From: Haliscomenobacteraceae bacterium
GTDB lineage: Bacteria; Bacteroidota; Bacteroidia; Chitinophagales; Saprospiraceae
DNA: 64,000 bases
NCBI GenBank assembly: GCA_947501115.1
Contig: CANMVX010000001.1
Location: 62,001 to 126,000 of the forward strand
Reading direction: 5' to 3'
Shown: positions 35,771-44,984 of the stretch, piece by piece
How positions within the stretch are numbered: position 1 is the first letter of the stretch
Layout of the letters: every line of letters begins with the position of its first letter
Program-made: the position numbers and the translations under genes
The notes under the pieces: generated by a model
What the model was told of the DNA's origin: nothing
Databases searched by the model: none
The model's input: the letters and a program-made list of their open reading frames with translations, nothing else

Positions 35771-36394
35771 ATGAATTCTACAAAAGATAATATTCTCATC
35801 CAGGCGGAGGCATTTTTTATGAAATATGGTTTCAGAAACGTAACCATGGACGATTTGTGTAAAGAAATGGGTATAAGTAAAAAAACATTATATCAATATT
35901 TCCAGACCAAAGACGCCCTGGTGGAATCCTGTATTTTTGGATATATGGAAAAAGAGGCCGATAAAGTTCAGCAGATACGGAAGAAGGCGACAGATCCCGT
36001 GGATGCGTTTTATAGTTTATCAAAAAGGGCGCTGGAATCGTTAAAAGAGGTTTCTCCTTTTGTCATTTTCGATTTACAGAAAAACCATCCTGAAATATGG
36101 AAAAAATTTGTTAATCATGATTTTGAATGGCAGTATAATATGCTGGTTTTCAATTTTCAATCAGGTATTGAACAAGGTTTTTACAGAGCTGAAATAAACC
36201 CATCCAAGGTGGCTAAATTATTTTTATTGCAGTCGGAAGGTATGTTAAGACCAAGAATTTTCGAACCTGAATCCCTGGAGCTTATTGAAGCAATTACTAT
36301 AAGAGATGAATTATTTCTACGAAGCATTTGTACGCCATTAGGATTAGAACGGTTAATCAGTTTAATGAGCGCTAAGGCTACTACCATTTCATAA
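35771..36394 (+). CDS. TetR/AcrR family transcriptional regulator (second efflux operon)
   Basis: A 207-residue regulator with the helix-turn-helix at about 8-55 (AEAFFMKYGFRNVTMDDLCKEM, then SKKTLYQYFQTKD) and a helical ligand-binding C-terminal domain. It begins the order TetR-TolC-fusion protein-RND pump, with 21 bases to the TolC gene. The palindrome at 35728-35755 directly upstream is the best candidate operator in the window. It shares only the general fold with the regulator at 23950, so the two systems should respond to different signals. Confidence 0.87.
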   Translation: MNSTKDNILIQAEAFFMKYGFRNVTMDDLCKEMGISKKTLYQYFQTKDALVESCIFGYMEKEADKVQQIRKKATDPVDAFYSLSKRALESLKEVSPFVIFDLQKNHPEIWKKFVNHDFEWQYNMLVFNFQSGIEQGFYRAEINPSKVAKLFLLQSEGMLRPRIFEPESLELIEAITIRDELFLRSICTPLGLERLISLMSAKATTIS

Positions 36395-36415
36395 AATCTA
36401 CCAACAAATAACACG

Positions 36416-37783
36416 ATGAATAAAATGAAGATTTTTTTAAAATCACATGTATTATTTCCCAGTTTAGGTTTGTTTTTCCTGTGTTCGTTTTATCAGGTGA
36501 ATGGCCAAATGCCATTGAATCTTAAGGCGGCAATGCAGTATGCTGTCGATAACAATAACAGCGTAATTCAGGGTAAACTCGACGAAGCAAAGGGATTAAT
36601 TAATGTGGAACAGCTGCTTTCCTCAGGTTACCCACAAATTAATGGAAATGCTCAATTTGTTTATAACCCGTTGTTACAGGTTATCTTTTTTCCCGACTTT
36701 TTGAACGGTAAACCTGACGATATCAGACCGGTGACCATTGGCACTCATTGGGGAACCAATGCCTCTATTGAGGTGACCCAATTGGTATTTAGTCCTGAAT
36801 TCAGGGTAGGTCTGAACGCTGCAAAAAAGGCTACTGAATTGTACAGATCCAGGGCAGAGGCCACTAAAGAAGAATTGGTTTTACAGGTTTCTAAAGGCTA
36901 TTATGCTATTCAGGCGGTAAAATCTCAAAAGGCAAATATTCAGGCTAATTTGTTCAAAATTAAGGAATTACTGAAATTAACCAAGGTGCAGGTTGAAAAT
37001 GGATTAGGGAGAATGCAAGATGTTAAACAACTTGAACTTACTGAACTTATCTTGGAAAACCAGTTGAATAATCTGGAATTGCAGATTCAACAGCAGATGG
37101 TTATGTTTAAGCTTTCACTTCAAATGCCATTGGTAACTGACATCATTCTTACGGATACCCTAAGTGAATCTAGTTATACCTTGCCTGAGGTCGTGGCCTT
37201 ACAAGCTAATTATAATCAGCGTATTGGGTTATCACTTATAGAGCAAAATCAAGCGCTTAATGTAATTAATTTAAACAGGTACAAAGCGAGTTACTGGCCC
37301 ACAGCCAATTTATTTGCAAATATTGCAGCTCAGGCGCAGCCAAGAACTTTTGGCGATTTTGTTAGCTCTAACTCATGGGCCAGCTTTAGTTCTGTTGGAT
37401 TAAGGTTGCGCGTGCCCATTTACGATGGTGGTTTAAGAAGAACTCAGGTTGAGTCGGTTCAAATAGATATTAAAAAGGGAGAGGAAGACAGAAAGCAACT
37501 CCTTTCTTTATATGAAGCTCAATTTGAAAATGCAAAGAAAACATTGGCCCTTAATCTGAATAATTTAACGCCGCTTAAAAGAGCCCGAAGCCTCGCCGAA
37601 GAAATTTACGCCCAAAGTCAGGCAAGATATCAGCAGGGACTTGCTCCATTAACGGAAATATTAAATGCAGAAACATCCCTCAGAGAATCAAAAAATAATG
37701 TACTCTCGGCTTTGTTTCAGGTTAGAATAGCCGAACTCGATTTGCTTCATGCTAATGGGCAATTGATTAAATTTCTACAGTAA
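36416..37783 (+). CDS. TolC-family outer-membrane efflux protein (second operon)
   Basis: A 455-residue protein with a signal peptide (about 1-28, ending QVNGQ) and two outer-membrane efflux protein domains. Visible patterns are LKAAMQYAVDNNNSVIQGKLDEAKG at the start of the helical barrel, YPQINGNAQFVYNP, ASIEVTQLVFSPEF, LRVPIYDGGLRRTQVE and QARYQQGLAPLTEILNAETSL; the last is the typical second-repeat signature. It should form the exit duct for the pump encoded 1 kb downstream. It follows the regulator after 21 bases and precedes the fusion protein by 27 bases. Confidence 0.87.
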   Translation: MNKMKIFLKSHVLFPSLGLFFLCSFYQVNGQMPLNLKAAMQYAVDNNNSVIQGKLDEAKGLINVEQLLSSGYPQINGNAQFVYNPLLQVIFFPDFLNGKPDDIRPVTIGTHWGTNASIEVTQLVFSPEFRVGLNAAKKATELYRSRAEATKEELVLQVSKGYYAIQAVKSQKANIQANLFKIKELLKLTKVQVENGLGRMQDVKQLELTELILENQLNNLELQIQQQMVMFKLSLQMPLVTDIILTDTLSESSYTLPEVVALQANYNQRIGLSLIEQNQALNVINLNRYKASYWPTANLFANIAAQAQPRTFGDFVSSNSWASFSSVGLRLRVPIYDGGLRRTQVESVQIDIKKGEEDRKQLLSLYEAQFENAKKTLALNLNNLTPLKRARSLAEEIYAQSQARYQQGLAPLTEILNAETSLRESKNNVLSALFQVRIAELDLLHANGQLIKFLQ

Positions 37784-37810
37784 ATAACCCAAACTTTATA
37801 TTATAACAAC

Positions 37811-38875
37811 ATGAAAAAAGGACTTAGAATTCTGACCATTCTATCTATTACCATCGGTGTATTCGCCGTAATTGGATGGAAATTAACAGATAATAAAAAG
37901 AAGATTGATAGCTCTGCAGCAAAAGCTCAGGTAAGAAATACTACGGTAATGGTTTCTTCTACCTTTCCGGAAATTACCTTGATGAAGAAAGATTTCAATG
38001 CAAATGGTTCATTCAGAGCGTTTAAGGAGGTAGCTATCATTTCAGAAGCCGCTGGAAGAGTGACTCAGGTGAATTTTGAAAATGGAAAGCAAGTGCAGGA
38101 AGGTAATGTCTTGGTGACTTTAGATTCTGACCTATTGCTTAATCAAATCGCCCAAGTTAAATTTAATCAGGAGAAAATTAAAAAAGACGTTCAACGTCTG
38201 GCTAATTTACTACCAGTGGGTGGCGTTTCTCAACAACAATTAGATGATGCAGTCAATGCGCTTGAAAATCTAAAATTTCAGCAGGTTAGCCTTGAAAAGC
38301 AACTTTCTTTTAGTAAGGTTAAAGCGCCTTTAACCGGGGTCATCTCAAATAAAATGGTGGAAAAGGGTTCTTTTATAACTCCGCCTATGAAGTTAGGAGA
38401 TATAGTACAAACGAATAAATTGTATTTCCAGACATACCTAACGGCCGAGCAGATTTCTCTCATCAAGTTGGGATTCATTGCAGATGTTATAACCGACGCA
38501 ATGCCTGATCAAAAACTTAAAGGCGTTGTTACGCTCATCGATGTGAAATCTGATCCTTCAAGAAGATACCTTGTGGAGCTTTTGATAACAAATCCAGGGC
38601 GATTAAGACCGGGTATGACCGGCCAGGTTTCATTCAATGATATTGCTTCTTCTGAAATTTTGGCCATTCCTCGTATTTGTTTGGTAGGTAGTTCCAGAAA
38701 TGCTTCTGTTTATGTGATTGAAAATGGAAAAGCCGTTCTAAGAAATATCCAAATTGGGGTTGGCACAGGAAGTTTGCTTGCCGTTCTTGGTGGCTTGCAA
38801 AAGTCAGATGAAATTGTCCTCACAGGTCAGATAAATCTGGTGGATGGTGCGCCTGTTATTGTAAAAAACAAATAA
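37811..38875 (+). CDS. RND efflux membrane fusion protein (second operon)
   Basis: A 354-residue adaptor anchored by one N-terminal transmembrane helix (about 5-24), unlike the likely lipoprotein of the first operon. The barrel-sandwich half motifs are EAAGRVTQVNFENGKQVQEGNVLVTLD and VKAPLTGVISNKMVEKGSFI, with a short helical hairpin between. The beta-barrel domain and membrane-proximal part follow (RLRPGMTGQVSF, then VYVIENGKAVLRNIQIG). This is the HAE1-type arrangement. It lies 27 bases after the TolC gene and 34 bases before the pump gene. Confidence 0.88.
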   Translation: MKKGLRILTILSITIGVFAVIGWKLTDNKKKIDSSAAKAQVRNTTVMVSSTFPEITLMKKDFNANGSFRAFKEVAIISEAAGRVTQVNFENGKQVQEGNVLVTLDSDLLLNQIAQVKFNQEKIKKDVQRLANLLPVGGVSQQQLDDAVNALENLKFQQVSLEKQLSFSKVKAPLTGVISNKMVEKGSFITPPMKLGDIVQTNKLYFQTYLTAEQISLIKLGFIADVITDAMPDQKLKGVVTLIDVKSDPSRRYLVELLITNPGRLRPGMTGQVSFNDIASSEILAIPRICLVGSSRNASVYVIENGKAVLRNIQIGVGTGSLLAVLGGLQKSDEIVLTGQINLVDGAPVIVKNK

Positions 38876-38909
38876 GGAATAATCATTTAACCTTTTCAAA
38901 AGAAAATTC

Positions 38910-41900
38910 ATGTCATTAACTGAAATTGCTATTAAAAGGCCTTCCCTGATTATAGTGCTGTTTGTTGTGCTAACCGTTTTAGGCCTTTTTAGTTATACCC
39001 AATTGAGCTATGAACTTATTCCTAAGTTTGAAGCACCTATTCTAACAGCTACTACAGTATATCCAGGCGCTGGTCCAATGGAGGTCGAACAAAGTGTCAC
39101 TAAAAAAATTGAAGATGCTCTTTCCGGCTTGGCAGGCGTAAATAGTATACGCTCTACCTCAAGAGAAAATATTTCGTCGGTTATTATCGAGTTGGAGCAA
39201 AATGCAAATATTCAACAAAGTCTGCAAGAAGCGCAAAGAAAATTAAATGAAATTCAACCTACTTTTCCAAGAGATGCTAAAGTGCCTGTTCTCGGAAAGT
39301 TTTCCAGTGATGAATTTCCTATTATGAATATTGGGGCTAAAAGTAAATTGGATGCTGGTCAAATGTTTGATTTAGCAAAAAATAGGATTGTTCCTCTCCT
39401 AAGTAGTATCGAGGGTGTGGCGAGGATTACCATTGTGGGTGGCCAGGAAAGGGAAATAAGAATTAATATTAATAGAAAGGAACTTGAACAACGTAAATTA
39501 AGTCTTCTTCAGGTTCAAAACGCTATTCAATCGGCAAATCTTGATTTTCCAACAGGGAAAATTAAAAATCAGGATGAGCAGATTACCATACGTCTTGCTG
39601 GAAAGTTAGACGCATTAAATCAGTTGAGAGGCATAATTGTAAGTAATAATCCTTTAACTAATAGCCCCGTAAGACTCGATGAGGTAGCTGAAATTGAAGA
39701 TGCTACAAAAGAACCATCTGATTTAAGCCGCTTAAATGGTGTGTCAGGTCTGGCCTTTCTTGTTCAAAAACAATCAGATGCTAATGCAGTAGCGGTAAGT
39801 GAGAGTGTAATTAAGGAAATCGAAGAGTTAGAGGAACTCTATAAAGCGGATGAACTCACTTTTGGTATTGCAAATAATTCTTCTGATTTTACTCTAGAAG
39901 CTGTCAATGCCGTTATTGATGATATTGGTCTTGCCGTTATTTTAGTGGCGGTTATTATGCTTCTTTTCCTACACAGTTTTCGCAATGCGCTGATTGTTAT
40001 GGTGGCCATTCCAGCTTCCTTAATAACCACCCTTATTTTTATGTATGCCTTCAATTTTACTTTTAACCTGATGACCTTGCTTGCCATGTCTCTTGTTATC
40101 GGTATTCTCGTCGATGATTCCATCGTAGTACTTGAAAATATCTTCAGGCATTTGGAAATGGGAAAAAATAGAAGGCAAGCAGCTTTCGATGGCAGGAATG
40201 AAATTGGTTTTACCGCTTTAGCGATTACTTTAGTCGATGTCGTTGTGTTTTTTCCCATCGCTTTAACTGGCGGTATTATTGGGAATATTATGAAACAGTT
40301 TGCATTGGTCGTAGTTATTTCTACCCTGGTGTCTCTCCTTGTTTCATTTACATTAACCCCTATGTTAGCCTCTCGTTTTTCAAGATTGGAGCATTTTAAT
40401 AAGAAAACCATCGGAGGATTTATTTTAATTGCTTTTGAAAAAGGAATTTCAAATCTTACCGAGGCTTATGTGAAATTATTAAAGTGGGCCATTAGAAAAT
40501 GGTGGGCCGTTTTAGGTCTTACAACCATTATTTTTCTATCCTCCTTCCAATTAATTACTGGTGGTTTCATTGGGACTGCGTTTATATCTAATAGCGATAG
40601 AGGTGAGTTTATTATAAAACTTGAGCTACCTAAAGAGGCTACTTTAGAGCAAACAAATCAGGTGGCACTCGCCGCTGAAAAATATTTAGTAAGCAAAAAG
40701 GAAATTATAAATATTTTCACAACGGTAGGAAGAAGTTCTGATTTTATAGGAAGTTCAACCCTATCCAATCTGGCTGAAATACAGGTGAAAATAACTCCCG
40801 CATCAGAAAGGAAGGAGTCTACCGACTTCTTTGCCAGAAATATTAAAATGGAACTGGAAAAGGAACTGGTTGGCGTAAAAGTTAATTCAAGTCAGGTTTC
40901 TTTCTTTGGTGGAGCAGACCAGGCGCCTATTCAGGTGATTGTCAGCGGGGCTGATCTGAAAAAGGTAAAAGATTATGGTGATAAAGTGCTCGATTGGGTT
41001 AGAAATACGCCAGGTGCCATGGAAGCTGATATGAGTTACAAAGAAGGTAACCCCGAAATTAAAATTGAGGTAGATAGACTAAAAATGTCGGAACTAGGTT
41101 TAAATCTGCAGGTTGTAGGTGCTACTATGCAAACTGCTTTTGCGGGAAATACCGATACCAAATTTAGAGATGGTAACTCTGAGTATGACATAAATATTAG
41201 ATTTGATGCCTTTGATAGAAATAATGAGGAGGATGTTAAAAATTTGTTGTTCGTAAATCCCAGAGGCGAGCAAATTAAGTTGTCTCAGTTCGCTTTGGTA
41301 TCCAGTTCAACTGGACCTAGTCTCCTCGAACGAAAGGATAGGATTCCTTCGTTGGTTGTATCGTCCAAAATTTTAGGACGTCAATCTGGTGATATTGGTG
41401 TGGATATACAAAATAAAATAGCTGAAAATCCCCCACCTGTGGGCGTTTTTATTGCCTACGAAGGCGATTTAAAAGCACAGGCAGAGAGTTTTGGAAGTCT
41501 CGGTCTTGCCTTTGGTGCTTCCATTCTTTTTGTGTACCTCATTATGGTGGCTCTATACAATTCCTGGGTCAGTCCCTTTGTCGTTTTATTCTCCATTCCA
41601 GTAGCCATGGTGGGCGCCTTTTTAGCCTTAGCTCTTTCTATGAGTACCATGGATATTTTTGCTATTCTCGGAATCATTATGTTGGTAGGTCTCGTAGGTA
41701 AAAACGCAATCTTATTAGTTGATTTTGCCAATCAGCGAAAAGAGGAGGGGAACAGCACGATCAGAGCTATTCTTGAAGCTGGCTCTTTACGTCTTCGTCC
41801 CATAATTATGACCACTGTAGCCATGGTGTTCGGAATGTTACCTATCGCCCTGGCAAAAGGTCCCGGGGCAGAATGGAAAAATGGTCTTGCATGGGCACTG

Positions 41901-42062
41901 ATAGGTGGTTTGACCAGCTCCATGTTGCTTACCTTACTCGTCGTTCCAGTCATTTATTTCCTTATGGAAAAAGCAAGAAAATGGACAAATAAACTGTTTG
42001 GAGCAGATAAACCCTCTGATGATATCATTGTAGTAAAGGAAAATAAAACAGAGTTTATATAA
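38910..42062 (+). CDS. RND efflux pump permease, HAE1-like (second operon)
   Basis: A 1050-residue pump with the AcrB-type two-fold plan. Opening residues ITEIAIKRPSLIIVLFVVLTVLG-like, the PKFEAPILTATTVYPGAGPMEVE motif, and the proton-relay segment MSLVIGILVDDSIVVLENIFRH (paired Asp in helix 4) are all present, as are the second-half segments LYNSWVSPFVVLFSIPVAMVGA and LVGLVGKNAILLVDFANQ. It pumps hydrophobic or amphiphilic compounds across the envelope; the substrate is unknown. A strong terminator follows at 42088-42127. Confidence 0.93.
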   Translation: MSLTEIAIKRPSLIIVLFVVLTVLGLFSYTQLSYELIPKFEAPILTATTVYPGAGPMEVEQSVTKKIEDALSGLAGVNSIRSTSRENISSVIIELEQNANIQQSLQEAQRKLNEIQPTFPRDAKVPVLGKFSSDEFPIMNIGAKSKLDAGQMFDLAKNRIVPLLSSIEGVARITIVGGQEREIRININRKELEQRKLSLLQVQNAIQSANLDFPTGKIKNQDEQITIRLAGKLDALNQLRGIIVSNNPLTNSPVRLDEVAEIEDATKEPSDLSRLNGVSGLAFLVQKQSDANAVAVSESVIKEIEELEELYKADELTFGIANNSSDFTLEAVNAVIDDIGLAVILVAVIMLLFLHSFRNALIVMVAIPASLITTLIFMYAFNFTFNLMTLLAMSLVIGILVDDSIVVLENIFRHLEMGKNRRQAAFDGRNEIGFTALAITLVDVVVFFPIALTGGIIGNIMKQFALVVVISTLVSLLVSFTLTPMLASRFSRLEHFNKKTIGGFILIAFEKGISNLTEAYVKLLKWAIRKWWAVLGLTTIIFLSSFQLITGGFIGTAFISNSDRGEFIIKLELPKEATLEQTNQVALAAEKYLVSKKEIINIFTTVGRSSDFIGSSTLSNLAEIQVKITPASERKESTDFFARNIKMELEKELVGVKVNSSQVSFFGGADQAPIQVIVSGADLKKVKDYGDKVLDWVRNTPGAMEADMSYKEGNPEIKIEVDRLKMSELGLNLQVVGATMQTAFAGNTDTKFRDGNSEYDINIRFDAFDRNNEEDVKNLLFVNPRGEQIKLSQFALVSSSTGPSLLERKDRIPSLVVSSKILGRQSGDIGVDIQNKIAENPPPVGVFIAYEGDLKAQAESFGSLGLAFGASILFVYLIMVALYNSWVSPFVVLFSIPVAMVGAFLALALSMSTMDIFAILGIIMLVGLVGKNAILLVDFANQRKEEGNSTIRAILEAGSLRLRPIIMTTVAMVFGMLPIALAKGPGAEWKNGLAWALIGGLTSSMLLTLLVVPVIYFLMEKARKWTNKLFGADKPSDDIIVVKENKTEFI

Positions 42063-42087
42063 TAAATTCAGATTGTTGATATTTATC

Positions 42088-42127
42088 GGGTGTGGTGTAC
42101 TATATTTGTACCCCGCACCCTTTTTTT
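42088..42127 (+). terminator. Rho-independent terminator of the second efflux operon
   Basis: A 13-position stem (42088-42100 with 42108-42120; one mismatch and one G-U pair) with loop TATATTT, followed by seven T residues (42121-42127). It is 25 bases after the pump stop codon. Confidence 0.85.
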
Positions 42128-42156
42128 GTGTGTATAGTAACACTTGACATATTTTA

Positions 42157-42702
42157 ATGAGTAAACATATCTCTTTTTTAAAAGAAGCTATTAAAGACTG
42201 GCGTTCGACAGGTTCTATTGTAAGAAGTTCTCCTGAGTTAATCAAGAAGATGTTGCAACCTATCCTTTTTGATAAGGTGGAATTAATCGTTGAACTCGGG
42301 GCAGGGCAGGGTTGTATTACAAAAGCTTTGGCAGATTCCCTGGTAAAAAATACCCACTTACTTGCTTTTGAATTAAATGATCATTTTTTGGAAGAACTCT
42401 CTTTGTTGGAAAAAGAAAATGTGGAGATTATTAATGGCGATGCGTTGAATTTGTTGACCTATGTAAAAAAAGAATCTGTTGATGTCGTTATTTCAAGTTT
42501 ACCCCTTGCCAACTTTCCGTTTGCCTTGAAAAGGGATATTTTACAACAGTGCTATGATGCTCTTAAGCCCTCTGGATTGTTTATTCAGTTTCAATATTCG
42601 CTGATAGATTATAAACTTCTTAAAAAGAAGTTCTCATCGGTTGAAAGGAAGTTTACGCCATTAAACATACCTCCGGCGTTTATCTACGTTTGTAGAAAAT
42701 AA
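42157..42702 (+). CDS. SAM-dependent methyltransferase, PmtA/KsgA-like
   Basis: A 181-residue class I methyltransferase. The segment STGSIVRSSPELIKKM followed by motif I VELGAGQGCITKAL and an acidic residue in AFELND is the pattern of phospholipid N-methyltransferases of the PmtA (Rhodobacter) type and of rRNA dimethyladenosine transferases. The later SSLPLANFP in place of the NLPY motif argues against an rRNA adenine dimethylase. A role in lipid or small-molecule methylation is therefore more likely. The gene is short, set off from the efflux operon by a terminator, and convergent with tex. Confidence 0.7.
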   Translation: MSKHISFLKEAIKDWRSTGSIVRSSPELIKKMLQPILFDKVELIVELGAGQGCITKALADSLVKNTHLLAFELNDHFLEELSLLEKENVEIINGDALNLLTYVKKESVDVVISSLPLANFPFALKRDILQQCYDALKPSGLFIQFQYSLIDYKLLKKKFSSVERKFTPLNIPPAFIYVCRK

Positions 42703-42729
42703 TTTTTAAGGCATTATTTATAAGCAAAT

Positions 42730-44862
42730 TTAATTTACATCTTTCATACTTAATTGGACACGCTTTCTGGCATAGTCAATTTCGACGATTCTAACGGTTA
42801 CCTCTTGATTAAGTTTAACCACCTCCGCAGGATTTTTAATAAAGCGATTAGCCATTTGACTCACATGTACCAAGCCACTTTCTTTAATTCCTATATCAAC
42901 GAAAGCGCCAAAATTGGTAATATTATTTACAATACCTTGTAAAACCATGTCTGTTTTTAAGTCATTGATAGAGTGAATACCATCAGCAAATGAAAAAGCT
43001 TTTGCCTCTCCACGTGGATCCAAACCTGGTTTATTGAGCTCTTTAATGATGTCATTTAAGGTTGGAATACCTACTTTTTCAGTGACATATTGATTAACTT
43101 TAATCTGTTTTCTGATAGTTGATTGTTTTATCAACTCGTCCATCGAACAACCTAAATCTTTAGCCATTTTTTCAACAATAGGGTAAGATTCCGGATGAAC
43201 AGCCGTGTTATCTAAAGGATGTTCCCCTTGTCTGATGCGTAAAAATCCTGCAGATTGTTCAAAAGCCTTTTCTCCCATTCTGGGTACTTTTTTTAGTTCC
43301 TTCCTCGCTTTAAATGGACCATTCTCTGTCCTGTATTTTACAATATTCTGTGCTAAAGTTGGCCCAAGGCCTGAAATATAGGATAATAAATGTTTGGACG
43401 CTGTATTTAAATTAACGCCAACACTATTAACGCAACTTGCTACTACACTATCCAGGCTTTCTTTTAGTTTGGGCTGATTTACATCGTGTTGATATTGTCC
43501 AACGCCAATAGATTTCGGATCAATTTTGACTAATTCGGCCAAAGGATCCATTAGCCTTCTACCGATAGAGATGGCACCTCGAACGGTTAAATCCTGGTCG
43601 GGAAACTCTTCTCTTGCGGCTTCGGAGGCAGAATAAATAGAGGCGCCAGCTTCATTAACGCTAAATATAGAAATAGGGTGAGGTTGTGGAAGGGTCCGGC
43701 AAAAATCAACACTTTCTCTTCCAGCTGTTCCATTTCCAATGGCAATCGCATCTATATTATGTTTTTGAATTAGATGTGATAATGTCTTCGTTGCCCCAGT
43801 TGTGTCATTTTGAGGCGGATGCGGATAAATGGTGGTGTTTTCCAATAATTCGCCACTGGCGTCCAGGACAACTATCTTACAACCCGTTCTAAATCCAGGA
43901 TCAATACCTAAAACAACTTTTTGTCCCAAAGGAGCTGATAAAAGTAATTGTCTGAGGTTGTCAGAAAATACATCTATAGCGGCAATATCAGCTTTTTCTT
44001 TAGATAGTTGTCTGAATTCAGTTTCTATAGATGAGCTCAATAACCTTTCATAACTATCTTTAATGGCAACCTTTACCTCATTTGCCGCTTGATTATTTTT
44101 TTTGATGTGAACCCTTTCAAGTTCAAAAATAGCCATTTCCTCATCGGTTGGAACAATCATAACTCTTAAAATACCTTCCTCTTCAGCCCTGCGAATAGCA
44201 AGAATACGATGGGATGGACATTTACTTAATGGCTCCGAAAATTCATAATAATCTTTGTATTTTATTCCTTCTTCCTCCTTCCCTTTAGCCACTTTTGCTT
44301 GTACAACTGCTGTTTCGGTATAAATTTTTCGCATCAGATTTCTGGAGTTTATATCCTCACTAACCATTTCTGCGATAATATCTCTTGCACCTTGTAAGGC
44401 CGCATTTATATCGGTAACGTTTTCGTTTAGGAACTTTTGGGCTATTTCCTGAGGAGAAATGCCATTTTCCTGACTATAAATACTTAATGCAAGGGGCTCT
44501 AGGCCGTTTTCTCTCGCGACCCCCGCTTTTGTTTTTTTCTTCCTTTTGAAAGGAAGATACAAATCTTCAAGATCGTTTAATTGCAAGGTAGCATTAATTT
44601 TTAATCTTAATTCTTCTGTTAATTTTCCTTGCTCTTCAATAGATTTAAGTATAGCCTCTTTGCGCTTATCCAGTTCTTCAAGTCGTTTACTTTCTTTTTG
44701 TATATCTGCAATTTCTACCTCGTCCAATGAACCTGTAGATTCTTTTCTATATCGGGCAATAAATGGAATGGTCGATCCTTCATTTAACAAAGCCAAAGTG
44801 TTTTTAACACTTTGAAGTGAAATTTGTAAAGTGGAGGCTATTAATTTGCTGTAATCTTCCAT
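42730..44862 (-). CDS. tex: Tex-family S1 RNA-binding transcription accessory protein
   Basis: A 710-residue protein with the full Tex architecture: an N-terminal helical domain (IASTLQISLQSVKNTLALLNEGSTIPFIARYRKE), a YqgF/RNase H-like fold near 320-450 (VLGIDPGFRTGCKIVVLD), helix-hairpin-helix segments (SKHLLSYISGLGPTLAQNIV, then RKELKKVPRMGEKAFEQSAGFLRI), and a C-terminal S1 domain at about 635-710 (VNNITNFGAFVDIGIKESGLVHVSQM). Tex acts on RNA and on stalled transcription complexes and is widely conserved. Length is normal. -7-like boxes on the minus strand are at 44883-44890 (TAAATTTG) and 44917-44924 (TATATTTG). Confidence 0.95.
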   Translation of the reverse strand: MEDYSKLIASTLQISLQSVKNTLALLNEGSTIPFIARYRKESTGSLDEVEIADIQKESKRLEELDKRKEAILKSIEEQGKLTEELRLKINATLQLNDLEDLYLPFKRKKKTKAGVARENGLEPLALSIYSQENGISPQEIAQKFLNENVTDINAALQGARDIIAEMVSEDINSRNLMRKIYTETAVVQAKVAKGKEEEGIKYKDYYEFSEPLSKCPSHRILAIRRAEEEGILRVMIVPTDEEMAIFELERVHIKKNNQAANEVKVAIKDSYERLLSSSIETEFRQLSKEKADIAAIDVFSDNLRQLLLSAPLGQKVVLGIDPGFRTGCKIVVLDASGELLENTTIYPHPPQNDTTGATKTLSHLIQKHNIDAIAIGNGTAGRESVDFCRTLPQPHPISIFSVNEAGASIYSASEAAREEFPDQDLTVRGAISIGRRLMDPLAELVKIDPKSIGVGQYQHDVNQPKLKESLDSVVASCVNSVGVNLNTASKHLLSYISGLGPTLAQNIVKYRTENGPFKARKELKKVPRMGEKAFEQSAGFLRIRQGEHPLDNTAVHPESYPIVEKMAKDLGCSMDELIKQSTIRKQIKVNQYVTEKVGIPTLNDIIKELNKPGLDPRGEAKAFSFADGIHSINDLKTDMVLQGIVNNITNFGAFVDIGIKESGLVHVSQMANRFIKNPAEVVKLNQEVTVRIVEIDYARKRVQLSMKDVN

Positions 44863-44882
44863 TTGGTATTTTTTTTGGTGGG

Positions 44883-44890
44883 CAAATTTA
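44883..44890 (-). promoter_or_regulatory. Putative -7 box of tex
   Basis: TAAATTTG on the minus strand, 20 bases upstream of the tex ATG. A second match, TATATTTG, is at 44917-44924. Neither has a TTG at the 19-base spacing, so the choice between them is open. Confidence 0.35.
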
Positions 44891-44930
44891 AACCATAATT
44901 CAACTTTTTAATGTATCAAATATATATTCA

Positions 44931-44947
44931 ATGCATTTAAAATGCAT
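44931..44947. promoter_or_regulatory. Perfect 17-bp palindrome between tex and the metalloprotease gene
   Basis: ATGCATTT-A-AAATGCAT is a perfect inverted repeat with a single central base, followed by a further GCAT half (44952-44955). It lies 37 bases upstream of the metalloprotease ATG and just upstream of a -7-like box (GATATTTG at 44956-44963). The shape suits a dimeric regulator. Confidence 0.4.
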
Positions 44948-44984
44948 AAAAGCATGATATTTGCGTTATTCACTAAATAATAAA

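Noticed and set aside
39839-40411. 190-residue minus-strand frame inside the second RND pump
   Set aside because: It reads the complement of transmembrane-rich coding sequence; composition is typical of an antisense shadow and the pump frame is clearly real.
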